Shown here: positions 1 through 8,274 of the stretch, piece by piece | Position numbering within the stretch: position 1 is the stretch's first letter | How the letters are laid out: each line of letters starts with the position of its first letter | Assembly (NCBI RefSeq): GCF_041365695.1 | Contig: NZ_JBGFSJ010000001.1 | Span: 186,001-250,000, forward strand | DNA: 64,000 bases | From: Rhodosalinus sp041365695 | GTDB lineage: Bacteria > Pseudomonadota > Alphaproteobacteria > Rhodobacterales > Rhodobacteraceae | Direction: 5' to 3' | Translations under genes and position numbers: made by a program | Notes under the pieces: generated by a model | What the model was told of the DNA's origin: nothing | The model's database searches: none | What the model saw: the letters and a program-made list of their open reading frames with translations, nothing else

Positions 1-858
1 GTGGCCCGCGCCGCCGCGGCCTCCGGGATCCCGCTCGTCTCGGCGGTGGGCCACGAGACCGACACCACGCTCATCGATTTCGTCTCCGACCGCCGCGCCC
101 CAACGCCCACTGCCGCGGCGGAGCTTGCGGTGCCGGTGCGGCTCGACCTCGTCGTGTGGCTCGACGGGCAGGGCGGGCGGCTCACCCATGCGCTGACCGC
201 GGGCCTCGCGCGGCGCGGCGAGCGGCTGCGCGACCTCGGCCGCGGCCTGCCGCGCCCCGAAACGCTGGTGGAATATCCCCGCCAGCGGCTCGATACGCTG
301 TCGGACCGGCTGCCCGCGGCGCTCTCGCGCGGGGTGCAGGCCCGGCGTGTGACGCTTTCCGAGGCCGCGGGAAGCCTCAGGCCGGCATTGCTGGCCTCGC
401 GCCTCGACTTCCGCCGGGACGCCTTCGCGGCGCTTGGCCCGCGCCTCGCCCCCGCGCTTGCGCGCCTTGTCGCGGCGCGGCGCGAGGCACTGGGCCGCCG
501 CGCGGACCGGCTGGACCTGCGCCCGGTGCGCGACGACCTCGCCCGGCGGCGCGAGGCGCTGGACAGGGTTGCCCGCCGGCTTTCCGAGGCGGGCGCGGCG
601 GGACTCGCGGCGCGCCGCGAGCGGCTCGCCGCCCTCGACCGGCTGCGCGAGACGCTGGGCTACCGCGCCACGCTGGAGCGCGGCTATGCCGTGGTCCGCG
701 GCGACGGCGCCGTGGTCACGCGCAAGGCGGCGGCCGAGGCCGCGAGCGCGCTGGAGGTTGAGTTCGCCGATGGCCGGCTGCGCCTCGGGCAGGGCCCGAA
801 GCGCGGCGGCGGGAGCAAGGCGAGCGACCCGCCGCCCGAGCAGGGCTCCCTGTTCTAG
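1..858 (+). CDS. xseA: Exodeoxyribonuclease VII large subunit, C-terminal part (5' end outside window)
   Basis: The frame is open from the first base, so this is the 3' part of a gene whose start lies upstream; about 285 residues are visible of a family that is usually 450-520 long. The near-N-terminal stretch SAVGHETDTTLIDFVSDRRA is the highly conserved XseA catalytic-domain motif. It is followed by a long Arg/Ala/Leu-rich helical region (residues ~50-220) typical of the coiled-coil part, and the conserved end 'LERGYAVVR'. Exonuclease VII (XseA with several XseB) degrades single-stranded DNA to oligonucleotides in the cytoplasm. The tail 'EQGSLF' ends at the TAG at 856-858. The next gene is convergent, six bases away. 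The GTG at base 1 is internal, not a start. Confidence 0.93.
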   Translation: MARAAAASGIPLVSAVGHETDTTLIDFVSDRRAPTPTAAAELAVPVRLDLVVWLDGQGGRLTHALTAGLARRGERLRDLGRGLPRPETLVEYPRQRLDTLSDRLPAALSRGVQARRVTLSEAAGSLRPALLASRLDFRRDAFAALGPRLAPALARLVAARREALGRRADRLDLRPVRDDLARRREALDRVARRLSEAGAAGLAARRERLAALDRLRETLGYRATLERGYAVVRGDGAVVTRKAAAEAASALEVEFADGRLRLGQGPKRGGGSKASDPPPEQGSLF

Positions 859-864
859 GCGCGG

Positions 865-2100
865 TCAGCGCCGGGCGAGAATGAGCGTCTCGCCCCCCCC
901 GCGCAACAGCAGCGCGCCGGTTTCGTCGATGTCGAAGCCGTCCACTTTCCCCAGCGCGTCGTAGAATCGCTGTTCCTGGTTCATGACCGCCTCCGCGCAG
1001 GCCATCATGGTCCCCGCGACCGGCCCGACGGTCAGCCGCTCTCCGGTCAGTTCGAACTGGCCGGTATAGCGGTTGCAGCCGCCGGTGCCGCTGACGCGGC
1101 CCTCCCGGCCGACATGGACGGTCACGCGCGACGAATCGATCAGCCCTTCGCCGGAGATGTCCTCGACCACCCACTCGCGTCCGGTCAGAAGCTCGATCGG
1201 CGCACCGCCGCAGCCGCGAAGCGTCTGCTCGCGCGTCTCGACGGTCACGGTTTCGGGATAGGGCATTCCGGTCATGCTGTCGCGGCAGATCGTCTCGGCC
1301 ACGGTCAGGCGGATGTCGGCCTCGGGCATCGCGTAGCCGAAGGCCCCGTCCGCGATCACGGGATCGGGAAGCTGGGCGGTCACCGATTCGGCGCCCATGC
1401 CGGTGGTCAGGGTGACCTGTCCGCCCTGCATCTCCAGCGTCCAGAACGGCTCGTTGCCGCGCGCGGTCCATGCGGGCGCGGCGTCGGGGGGCACGAGCCG
1501 GCACTCCGGCAGCGCCTCGCCATCGATTTCGACCATTGCGCTGTCGCCCTTCGTCCAGACCATGGCCGAACCGTCGGCGGCCTCGAACTTCGCGCCGGAC
1601 GCCGCGCGCACCTGATCGAGCTCGATCACGGCGGTCCCGGTGTCCAGAAGCGCCTTTTCGCCGGCGAAGCCGAGCCGCAGACGCCGGTCGCCGCAGACCA
1701 TCTCGCTGGTGAATCCCATCGGCGTGTAGGGCCGCAGCATGACCTCGCCCACGTCCACCGGCTCTGCGCCGGGTTCCACGGCCACGGGCGCGCTCAGCCA
1801 GCGCGGCGCGCCGTCCACGAAGATCGCCACCCGCAGATCGGCGCGCAGGCCTTGCGGGATGTCCACCGAGAAGGGCAGGGGCACCTGCGCGCCCTCGGTG
1901 GCTTCGCGGACGAAGCCCAGGCTTTCGTCGTTGAAGCCGCGCGCCTCCACCGCGATCTCGGCGTCGGGCGGCAGGGCGATGCGCGCCATGTAGGACGCGC
2001 GGCCCTCGATCGGGCGGCTGTCCTGCGCCGAGACGGCCGGCGCGAGCGCCGTCAGGGCGAGCGTCAGGCCAAGCGCCGCGACGCGATGAAAAACGGGCAT
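865..2100 (-). CDS. Secreted multidomain protein: YbaY-like, MliC-like, COG3650-like and META (HslJ) domains
   Basis: 411 residues from ATG at 2098-2100, chosen because it opens directly into a signal peptide (residues 1-26, cleavage near VSA-QD). Four blocks can be read. Residues ~28-125 resemble YbaY. Residues ~133-202 resemble MliC, the inhibitor of C-type lysozyme, with the signature SGAKFEAADGSAMVWTKGDS. Residues ~208-300 resemble COG3650 (ARGNEPFWTLEM). Residues ~303-410 form a META/HslJ domain (GTGGCNRYTG, MACAE). It is probably an envelope protein in the periplasm. META domains are linked to heat-shock and antibiotic tolerance, and MliC domains to lysozyme resistance; function here is inferred from those parts. 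There is no lipobox Cys, so it is likely soluble. Convergent with xseA. Confidence 0.8.
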   Translation of the reverse strand: MPVFHRVAALGLTLALTALAPAVSAQDSRPIEGRASYMARIALPPDAEIAVEARGFNDESLGFVREATEGAQVPLPFSVDIPQGLRADLRVAIFVDGAPRWLSAPVAVEPGAEPVDVGEVMLRPYTPMGFTSEMVCGDRRLRLGFAGEKALLDTGTAVIELDQVRAASGAKFEAADGSAMVWTKGDSAMVEIDGEALPECRLVPPDAAPAWTARGNEPFWTLEMQGGQVTLTTGMGAESVTAQLPDPVIADGAFGYAMPEADIRLTVAETICRDSMTGMPYPETVTVETREQTLRGCGGAPIELLTGREWVVEDISGEGLIDSSRVTVHVGREGRVSGTGGCNRYTGQFELTGERLTVGPVAGTMMACAEAVMNQEQRFYDALGKVDGFDIDETGALLLRGGGETLILARR

Positions 2101-2195
2101 GGAACGTCTCCTTGCGGGGTGATGTGTCATCGGAACGGTGTCCGCCGGGCGCGAGCGTGCCGGCATTCTGTAACGGGCGCGCGACCCCGCGGCCA

Positions 2196-2609
2196 TCAGA
2201 CGCCCACCTCGGGGCCGAGGCACTGCATCGGCTCGTCGCTTTCCCCCGCCTCGTAGAGCGGCACCGCGGTGTCATCCTCGAAGATCGCGGTCAGCCCGCC
2301 GCCCGGTGCGCGGAAGAACTGCCAGCATTGCGGCCCGAGACGGTCATCCTCGTAGACGAAGCAGATGTAGCCGCGCGCGTCCTCGTACCAGCGCCCCTCG
2401 ATGCACTCGCCGTCGAGGAAGGACCAGACCACCTCGCGGTCGTCCTTGTATTCCTCGACCCCGTAGGCCTGCCCGGACTGACCGTAATAGAGCGTCTTTC
2501 CGCGCGTGTAGGCGTCGAACTCCTCGGCGTTCATGGGCTGGGCGGCCGCAAGCGGCGTTGCGGCCAGAAGCGCGGCGCAGATCAGGGCGTGAAGGGTGCG
2601 GTACGACAT
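2196..2609 (-). CDS. Small secreted protein of unknown function
   Basis: 137 residues with a clear signal peptide (about 1-23, ending LAAAQP). The mature part has four Cys and many aromatic and acidic residues (for example DGECIEGRWYEDARGYICFV), suggesting a compact, disulfide-stabilised periplasmic fold. The pattern of Trp, Cys and 'GRWY' recalls small DUF995-like periplasmic proteins, but I do not recognise the family with certainty. It lies 95 bp upstream of, and on the same strand as, the META-domain gene, so the two may be co-transcribed. Function unknown. Confidence 0.75.
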   Translation of the reverse strand: MSYRTLHALICAALLAATPLAAAQPMNAEEFDAYTRGKTLYYGQSGQAYGVEEYKDDREVVWSFLDGECIEGRWYEDARGYICFVYEDDRLGPQCWQFFRAPGGGLTAIFEDDTAVPLYEAGESDEPMQCLGPEVGV

Positions 2610-2682
2610 TTTTCGAACCTGCCATGGCGGCGCGGCGATGTTAACCGCTCATTGCAGCCGAGGGCCCGGCATGCGCGGTCCA

Positions 2683-3246
2683 TCAGGGCAGGCGCCGCAG
2701 CATGTAGGCCACGCGCTTGCCCGGCAGGAACGCGCCTTCGCCCACCGCGTCGAAGCCTTCGCGCGCGTGAAATGCCAGCGAGGCCGGGTTCGGCGGGGCC
2801 ACGTTCACCTCGCATGCGATCAGGCTGCGCCCGCTCGCCCGCGTCGCGTCGTAAAGCGCGGCGTAGAGCCGCCGTGCGAAACCGCGCCCGCGCGCGTCCG
2901 GATCCACGATCACCCGGTCCACGTAGACGAAAGCGGGATAACGCGCCTTGAACCAGCGGAAATTCGGGCTGTCATAGGCCGCGCCCTCGTCGAAGGCGAT
3001 CAGGAAGCCCGTGCCGTCCCCGAACGCCGGCGCGGCGAAGGCGGCGGCGCACATCGCCTCGAGGTCCTCGGCGCGAAGCGGCGATGTCTCGGCCTCGTGC
3101 ATCCGGTTGAGCCGCAGCGCTCTGGCGCGAAGGTCGGGGCCTGCGCCGCGCAGGTCCGACATCGCGGCGGGGGCGGCGGGCGTCTTGCCCGTTGCGGGGG
3201 CAGGCGGGTCATCGCGGCGCGGCGCGGTCTTTCCGGTCCTGGTCAT
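2683..3246 (-). CDS. GNAT-family N-acetyltransferase
   Basis: 187 residues from ATG at 3244-3246, supported by a strong Shine-Dalgarno (GGAGGAA) about 7 nt upstream. A later Met at 3160-3162 (MSDLRGAG) matches where the fold begins but has no ribosome site, so a ~28-residue disordered Pro/Ala tail is probably real. The acetyl-CoA loop is visible as VDRVIVDPDARGRGFARRLY (motif A, R-G-R-G), followed by NPASLAFHAREGFDAVG (motif B). The 'NRMHEAETSPL' start resembles COG3818-type predicted acetyltransferases. It should transfer an acetyl group from acetyl-CoA to an amine, but the substrate cannot be told. It sits alone, divergent from ftsY. Confidence 0.85.
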   Translation of the reverse strand: MTRTGKTAPRRDDPPAPATGKTPAAPAAMSDLRGAGPDLRARALRLNRMHEAETSPLRAEDLEAMCAAAFAAPAFGDGTGFLIAFDEGAAYDSPNFRWFKARYPAFVYVDRVIVDPDARGRGFARRLYAALYDATRASGRSLIACEVNVAPPNPASLAFHAREGFDAVGEGAFLPGKRVAYMLRRLP

Positions 3247-3368
3247 CGGTCGTTTCCTCCGTGCTGCGCCGGAACGCTGCCATCCTCGAGGATCATAGGC
3301 GGGGCGGCTCTGCCCTTCCATCCCGTCGCGCCAGTGGTTAGGTGAAGAAAAACCGAAAGCGTGCGCGA

Positions 3369-4685
3369 ATGGCCTTTTTCAGAAAGCTCAAGGACCGTCT
3401 TTTCAAGTCCTCGTCGAAGATCGACGAGGGGCTCGAGGCCATTGTCGAGGAGGGCGGCGCCGTCGAGCCGGACGCGCCCAAGCCCGCGCCCGAGCATCCG
3501 GCCGAGCCCGAGCCGTCGCCCGAGCGCGAACCGACACCGATCCCCTCGCCCGCGCCCGAACCGGAGCCGGAACCGGAGCCCGCGCCGCGGCCCGCGCCCG
3601 AAGAGGAGCCCGCGCGCCCGCCCGAGGAGGAGCCCGCCCCGGCCCCGTTCGAGCCGCCCGAAGAGCCGCGCCCGGCGGACCCCGAGCCCGCGACCCCGCC
3701 GCGCGAGCGCCCGCAACCGGGCGAGCCGGGGCCCGGGCCGATGCCCGTGGAGATCCCCGGCGACGCGCCGCAGGAAGAGCCGCCGCAGGAAGGCCGCGGT
3801 CTTCTGGGACGGCTTCTGGGGCGCCGCGGCGATGCGCCCGTCATGCGGCGCAGCCTCGACGACGAGATGCTGGAGCGCCTCGAGGAATTGCTGATCGCGG
3901 CCGACATGGGGGTGGATACGGCCCTGCGCGTCACGGCGAACATGGCCGAGGGCCGGTTCGGCCGGAAACTCTCTGTGGAGGAGATCAAGCGCCTGCTCGC
4001 GCAGGAGATCGCCCGCATCCTGGAGCCGGTGGCGAAGCCGCTGCCGATCTACGCCAGGCGCCCGCAGGTGGTTCTGGTGGTGGGCGTCAACGGGTCCGGA
4101 AAGACGACGACCATCGGCAAGCTCGCAAGCCAGTTCCGCGCCGCGGGCAAGCAGGTCGTGATCGCCGCGGGCGACACGTTTCGCGCCGCCGCGGTGGAGC
4201 AGTTGCAGATCTGGGGCGAGCGCGCCGGCGTGCCGGTGCTGACCGCGCCGGAGGGGTCGGACCCCGCGAGCCTCGCCTTCGACGCGATGACGAAGGCCGA
4301 GGCCGAGGGCGCGGACCTTCTGCTGATCGACACCGCCGGGCGGTTGCAGAACCGCCAGGACCTGATGGAGGAGCTTGCCAAGATCGTGCGGGTGATCCGC
4401 AAGAAGGACCCCGACGCGCCGCACAACACGCTTCTGGTGCTGGACGCCACCACGGGCCAGAACGCGCTCAACCAGGTCGACGTGTTCCGCAAGATCGCCG
4501 ACGTGACCGGTCTTGTCATGACGAAGCTCGACGGCACCGCGAAAGGCGGGGTGCTGGTGGCGCTCGCCGACCGCTTCGGTCTGCCGATCCACGCCATCGG
4601 CGTGGGAGAGCAGATCGACGACCTCGCCCCCTTCGATCCCGAGGAGTTCGCCGCCGCGCTGACCGGGCTGGACAACTCGGCATGA
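3369..4685 (+). CDS. ftsY: Signal recognition particle receptor FtsY
   Basis: 438 residues. ATG 3369 (MAFFRKLKDRLFKSSSKIDE) is chosen over the GTG at 3342 because FtsY proteins of this group begin with this membrane-targeting basic helix. Residues ~35-150 are an acidic Pro-Glu-rich linker with many 'PEPEP' units, the variable A domain. The NG domain follows: G1 GVNGSGKTTTIGKLA, DTFRAAAVEQL, G3 DTAGRLQN, G4 TKLDGTAKGG, and 'GVGEQIDDLAPFDPEEF' near the end. FtsY is the membrane GTPase receptor that docks SRP-ribosome complexes at the Sec translocon. It is followed by a co-directional EamA transporter and yciB, with a 187-bp gap that holds no obvious gene. Confidence 0.97.
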   Translation: MAFFRKLKDRLFKSSSKIDEGLEAIVEEGGAVEPDAPKPAPEHPAEPEPSPEREPTPIPSPAPEPEPEPEPAPRPAPEEEPARPPEEEPAPAPFEPPEEPRPADPEPATPPRERPQPGEPGPGPMPVEIPGDAPQEEPPQEGRGLLGRLLGRRGDAPVMRRSLDDEMLERLEELLIAADMGVDTALRVTANMAEGRFGRKLSVEEIKRLLAQEIARILEPVAKPLPIYARRPQVVLVVGVNGSGKTTTIGKLASQFRAAGKQVVIAAGDTFRAAAVEQLQIWGERAGVPVLTAPEGSDPASLAFDAMTKAEAEGADLLLIDTAGRLQNRQDLMEELAKIVRVIRKKDPDAPHNTLLVLDATTGQNALNQVDVFRKIADVTGLVMTKLDGTAKGGVLVALADRFGLPIHAIGVGEQIDDLAPFDPEEFAAALTGLDNSA

Positions 4686-4872
4686 ATGGACGCGCCCGCG
4701 GGGGCGCCGCCCCCGCGGCAGGGGCCGCGCAGCCGTCGCCGTCGGCCCCAGACACCTGCCATGCCCGCATGGCCTCTTCGAGTCGCTGCCCCGCACCGCG
4801 AACCGGCCCGCCCGCGCCACCGCGCCCGGTGCGCGCCCGGGCAGGGCGGGCGCCCGAAACAGCGCGGCGGGC

Positions 4873-5775
4873 ATGAGCGCGTGGCTCGTCTCGCTCGAGG
4901 GCACGGCGGCGGGCGAGACGCTCGCCGCGGCGCTCGCGCTTTTCGCGGCCTTCCTGCACGCGGTCTTCGGGGCGCTTCAGAAGGGCCGGCACGACCCCTG
5001 GCTCAGCCGCGGCGCGATCGACGCCGCCTATGCGGCGATGGCCGCGCCCTTCGCCCTTTTCGTCGTGCCCTGGCCCGAGCCGCACATGTGGCCGATCTTC
5101 GCCGGCGCCATGGCGATCCACCTGGGCTACAAGATTCTGCAGGCCCTGGCCTACACGCGGGGGGCCTATACGGTGGTCTACCCGGTGGTGCGCGGGACCG
5201 GGCCGCTCTTCGCGGTGCTGGGCGCGCTCGTGATCTTCGGCGAGGCGTTCACGCCGATGCAGTGGCTGGGCCTCGCGGTCCTTCTGGCGGGGATCTTCGG
5301 CCTCGCCGCCTACAACCTCGCCACCTGGCCCACAGCGCGCGAGACGCTGCCCGCGGCGCTGGGCCTTGCCGTCGCGACCGGGCTCTTCGTGGCGCTCTAC
5401 ACCACCTGGGACGCCTACGGGATCCGCGCCACCGCCGATCCCTTCACCTTCCTCGCCTGGTTCTTCCTGCTCGACGGGATCATGCTGCCGGGCTTCGTCT
5501 ACCTCTACTGGCGGCGGATGCCGGCGCGGCCCGCGGCCGCGGGCCTGATGCTGCGCGGCGTGATCGGCGGCCTCGTGGCCTTCGGCAGCTTCGGCTCGGT
5601 GATGCTGGCCACCCGGCTCGACGACGTGGGCGAGGCGGCGGTGCTGCGCGAGACATCGACGGTCTTCGCCGCCCTCATCGGCTGGCTCGCGCTCAAGGAG
5701 ACGGTTGGGCCGCGCCGGATCACGCTGATGGCCTTGATCGCGGCGGGGGCCGTGATAGTGGAAGCCAATGGCTGA
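4873..5775 (+). CDS. EamA/DMT-family transporter
   Basis: 300 residues, almost entirely hydrophobic, with about ten predicted membrane segments in two repeats. Conserved EamA features include 'AYTRGAYTVVYPVVRGTGPLF' in the first half and 'VLRETSTVFAALIGWLALKE' in the second, the usual Pro/Gly-rich helix and terminal 'LKE' signature. These inner-membrane proteins export or exchange metabolites; the substrate cannot be read. The upstream ribosome site is weak. The 3' end overlaps the start of yciB by 8 bp, so the two are probably translated together, as in some relatives where yciB follows ftsY. Confidence 0.87.
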   Translation: MSAWLVSLEGTAAGETLAAALALFAAFLHAVFGALQKGRHDPWLSRGAIDAAYAAMAAPFALFVVPWPEPHMWPIFAGAMAIHLGYKILQALAYTRGAYTVVYPVVRGTGPLFAVLGALVIFGEAFTPMQWLGLAVLLAGIFGLAAYNLATWPTARETLPAALGLAVATGLFVALYTTWDAYGIRATADPFTFLAWFFLLDGIMLPGFVYLYWRRMPARPAAAGLMLRGVIGGLVAFGSFGSVMLATRLDDVGEAAVLRETSTVFAALIGWLALKETVGPRRITLMALIAAGAVIVEANG

Positions 5776-6394
5776 CAACCGCCCCACCGACCCGAAGCCC
5801 GTGGCCCCCTGGCTCAAGCAGACGCTGGAACTGGGCCCGCCGCTTCTGTTCTTCGTGATCTACCTGCGGCTCAGGGACGAGGTCTTCACCATCGCCGGCA
5901 CGGAGTATTCCGGCTTCATCGTGGCGACGGTGGCCTTCGTGCCGATTCTGCTTGCCTCGATTGGGGTGCTCTGGTGGCTGACCGGACGGATGAGCCGGAT
6001 GCAGGTCTTCACCGCGATCATGGTGGTCTTCTTCGGCGCGCTCACCGCCTGGTTCAACGACGAGCGCTTCTTCAAGATGAAGACGACGATCGTCTACGGC
6101 TTCTTCGCGGCGCTGCTCGGGCTCGGGCTTCTGCGGGGGCGGAGCCTGCTGGCCTACGTGCTCTCGGAGGCGCTGCCGATGCGCGAGGAGGGCTGGATGA
6201 TCCTCACGCGGCGGCTGACGGCGATGTTCGCCGCGCTCGCCGTGGGCAACGAGTTCGTCTGGCGCACCATGTCCACCGACGCCTGGGTCAAGATCGAGAC
6301 CTTCGGCTTCCCGATCCTGCTTTTCGTCTTCCTCTGGTGGCAGATCATGGCGCTCCAGCATCACATCGAGGACGGGGACGAGGGCGGGCGCTGA
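5768..6394 (+). CDS. yciB: Inner membrane-spanning protein YciB (septation protein A family)
   Basis: 208 residues with five to six membrane helices. Family marks are 'WLKQTLELGPPLLFFVIYL' near the N terminus, 'RMQVFTAIMVVFFGALTAWFNDERFFKMKTTIVYG' across the middle (read in parts), and the 'GNEFVWRTMSTDAWVKIETFG' stretch. YciB/IspZ proteins are inner-membrane proteins linked to cell-envelope synthesis and, in some bacteria, to septation; the biochemical role is unsettled. The start overlaps the upstream transporter gene by 8 bp (translational coupling). A GC-rich hairpin follows directly after the stop. Confidence 0.94.
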   Translation: MADNRPTDPKPVAPWLKQTLELGPPLLFFVIYLRLRDEVFTIAGTEYSGFIVATVAFVPILLASIGVLWWLTGRMSRMQVFTAIMVVFFGALTAWFNDERFFKMKTTIVYGFFAALLGLGLLRGRSLLAYVLSEALPMREEGWMILTRRLTAMFAALAVGNEFVWRTMSTDAWVKIETFGFPILLFVFLWWQIMALQHHIEDGDEGGR

Positions 6395-6418
6395 AAAAGG
6401 GGGGCTGTCCGCCCCCCT
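6394..6418 (-). terminator. Intrinsic terminator for the GST gene
   Basis: A six-G run (6399-6404) pairs with a six-C run (6412-6417), with one extra C-G pair and a 5-nt loop. Read on the minus strand the hairpin is followed by TTTTT (6394-6398), the layout of a rho-independent terminator for the GST gene ending at 6480. On the plus strand there is no T-run, so any effect on yciB would be weaker. Confidence 0.6.
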
Positions 6419-6420
6419 CG

Positions 6421-6470
6421 GGGCGTCGCCCCTCACCCCCCGAGAGTATTTGCGCCAAGAAGAAGGGGCG
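6421..6470. repeat. Possible dispersed intergenic element (CCCCCGAGAGTATTT type)
   Basis: Between the terminator and the GST stop lies a short hairpin (ggggc/gcccc, 6419-6433) followed by 'ccgagagtatttgcgcc' and 'aagaagaagg'. I recall closely similar strings (CCCCCGGAGTATTT then an A/G-rich tail) scattered between genes in many Rhodobacteraceae genomes. Only one copy is visible here, so calling it a repeat rests on memory, not on this sequence. Confidence 0.35.
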
Positions 6471-6479
6471 GGCGCGGCC

Positions 6480-7187
6480 CTAGCCCTTCTGTCCGAACAG
6501 GATCTTCTGCGCCTCGCGGTCGTCGGCGGCGGAGCTGCGCATCTCGGCGGCGAGGTCGCGGCCCGTCCGCACGGCGGGGCGCGCGCCCACCTCCTCGAGC
6601 CAGCGCTTCATGTGGGGCTTGTCGTCCAGCGTCTGCTCCTGGCCTTCCCAGAGCGAGGCCCAGGGCCAGATCGCCATGTCGGCGATGGAGTAGAACTCCC
6701 CGGCCGCGTAACGGGTCTCGGCGAGCCGGGTGTCGAGCACGCGGTAGAGCCGCGCGGTCTCGTTGCGGTAGCGATCCTTGGCATAGGACAGGTCCTGCGG
6801 CGGATCCATGGCGGGCGCGTATTTCAGGAAGTGATGCGCCTGGCCCGCCATCGGGCCGAGCCCGCCCATCTGCCACATGAGCCACTCTTCCACCGCCACG
6901 CGCTCGCGCTCGGTGCTTCCGTGGAAGCGCCCGGTCTTGCGGGCGAGATATTGCAGGATCGCCCCCGATTCGAAGACGGAGATGGGCCGGCCGTCGGGGC
7001 CTTCGGGGTCCACGATCGCGGGCATGCGATTGTTGGGTGCGATTTTCAGGAACGCGGGGTCGAACTGGTCGCCCTTGCCGATGTTCACGAGCTTGACCTC
7101 GTAGGGCAGCTCCATCTCCTCCAGCGCGATGGCGATCTTCCAGCCATTGGGCGTGGGCCAGTAATGCAACTCTATCGGTCGGGTCAT
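6480..7187 (-). CDS. Glutathione S-transferase family protein (YghU/Ure2p-like)
   Basis: 235 residues. The N-terminal thioredoxin-like half reads IELHYWPTPNGWKIAIALEE, then the glutathione-binding 'NNRMPAIVD' and 'VFESGAILQYLA' (the cis-Pro and ESxAI motifs). The C-terminal half is all-helical, with 'SIADMAIWPWAS', the capping box of this class. 'TPNGWKI' is typical of the Nu class (YghU, YfcG) rather than Tyr-type GSTs, so it may act as a glutathione-dependent disulfide or peroxide reductase in the cytoplasm. Monocistronic, with a terminator just after its stop. Confidence 0.92.
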   Translation of the reverse strand: MTRPIELHYWPTPNGWKIAIALEEMELPYEVKLVNIGKGDQFDPAFLKIAPNNRMPAIVDPEGPDGRPISVFESGAILQYLARKTGRFHGSTERERVAVEEWLMWQMGGLGPMAGQAHHFLKYAPAMDPPQDLSYAKDRYRNETARLYRVLDTRLAETRYAAGEFYSIADMAIWPWASLWEGQEQTLDDKPHMKRWLEEVGARPAVRTGRDLAAEMRSSAADDREAQKILFGQKG

Positions 7188-7208
7188 CCGGGCCTCCTGT
7201 GCTGGCCG

Positions 7209-8153
7209 TCAGGATGACGTGTTCGGCAGCAATGACAAGGCCGCGTCCCCGTGCGCCGGCGCAAGAAGCCGTGACCATCGGGGTTGCGGGCGTTGGGGCA
7301 GCTGGGCGCGGAGCGCTGCGAGCGGCAGGGTCTCGGGGCGGCGGAGAAGTGCGCGGTAGAGGTCGAAGACGCCCGGGCGGAGATAGGCCGACCAGTGGCA
7401 GACGCGCCGCGCCGGGGCCGCGACGGGGAAGCCGCGCGCGCGCAGCACGGCGAGGGTGGCCGGGTCGTCGAGCTGGAGCGTGAGCGCGCCGGGCCGGTCA
7501 CCGAGACCGTGGCCGAGCGTGAGGTCGCCCCGCCGCGGCGGGCCGATCAGCCGCTCGAGCAGGAAATCGAAGAGATCGTTCTCGCGGCTCGTGACGTTGA
7601 CGATCTCCGCCGCGCGGCCCGCGGGCGTGGCGAGCGCCGCCTCGGCACGGCTGGCGAACTCGGCGCCCGCGAGCAGGATGGCGCGGGTCACGGCCCGCTC
7701 GGGCAGCCGGGCAAGGGCTTGCAGCACCACCCGCGCGCCCAGCGAATGGGCGAGCGCGTGGATCGGACGGTGCGGCGCGGTGGCGTGCAGCACCTCGATC
7801 GCCTGGGCAAGCGCCGCCCCCGCCCCCGCCGCGCGGTCGTAGGCCTGCCAGATCGTGCCGCGCGCGTTCCAGCCCAGCGCGATGCCGAGCCCTTCCTCGG
7901 GACCGCCGGCGCCGAAGCCGAGGCCGCGCGGCCAGCTGAGCGCCTTCCAGCAGTCTCCGCGCTCTTCGAGCGAGAGGATGTGGCCGTGCGGGCAGCGCGC
8001 GGGGTGGCCGGGACGGAACTTGTAGCCATGCACCATCACGATGATCGGCCCGCTGCCCGTGCGCGCCGCCTCGGCGAGCAGCGGCCCGGGCGCATCGGCA
8101 CTCCCGTGCAGGTGCGGCGTCTCGCCCAGTGCATCCAGTCGCAGAAGCGGCAT
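7209..8153 (-). CDS. Alpha/beta hydrolase
   Basis: 314 residues from ATG at 8151-8153; a second ATG at 8181-8183 would add ten residues but neither has a good ribosome site. 'GPIIVMVHGYKFRPG' is the oxyanion-hole HG motif after strand 3. 'IHALAHSLGARVV' is the nucleophile elbow (Ser in H-S-L-G). 'NVTSRENDLFDFLLERL' may carry the acid and 'VCHWSAYL' the His, although I cannot fix the triad with certainty. The pattern resembles cytoplasmic esterase-like proteins of unknown substrate common in this family of bacteria. Divergent from metZ across a 255-bp regulatory region. Confidence 0.85.
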   Translation of the reverse strand: MPLLRLDALGETPHLHGSADAPGPLLAEAARTGSGPIIVMVHGYKFRPGHPARCPHGHILSLEERGDCWKALSWPRGLGFGAGGPEEGLGIALGWNARGTIWQAYDRAAGAGAALAQAIEVLHATAPHRPIHALAHSLGARVVLQALARLPERAVTRAILLAGAEFASRAEAALATPAGRAAEIVNVTSRENDLFDFLLERLIGPPRRGDLTLGHGLGDRPGALTLQLDDPATLAVLRARGFPVAAPARRVCHWSAYLRPGVFDLYRALLRRPETLPLAALRAQLPQRPQPRWSRLLAPAHGDAALSLLPNTSS

Positions 8154-8241
8154 CGCCCATGCCCCACTACATGTTGTGGGCAACGCTTAGGGCGGCCATA
8201 CGAAACTGGCGTGACGGCGGAGTTACGGATTCGTGACGGTG

Positions 8242-8270
8242 TTGACGTGCAACAGCGCCGCGGGTAACCG
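8242..8270 (+). promoter_or_regulatory. Putative metZ promoter
   Basis: TTGACG (8242-8247), a 17-bp spacer and TAACCG (8265-8270). The predicted start of transcription, near 8277, falls exactly at the first base of the SAM-II aptamer, which supports the assignment. Confidence 0.5.
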
Positions 8271-8274
8271 CGGT

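Noticed and set aside
716..2275. Long open frame opposite and out of phase with the META-domain gene
   Set aside because: Arg/Gly/Ala-rich shadow caused by high GC; no ribosome site, no domain, and the other frame has a signal peptide and four domains.
3440..3780. Tandem repeat in the ftsY 5' part
   Set aside because: The 'cccgagccc'-type repetition encodes the usual acidic Pro-Glu linker of FtsY; it is low complexity, not a separate repeat element.
4686..4872. Possible small gene between ftsY and the EamA transporter
   Set aside because: Short frames only, Arg/Pro-rich, no ribosome site and no recognisable protein.
3243..4904. 553-codon frame antisense to ftsY
   Set aside because: Low-complexity His/Arg/Gly protein mirroring the Pro-Glu linker; ftsY is certain on the other strand.
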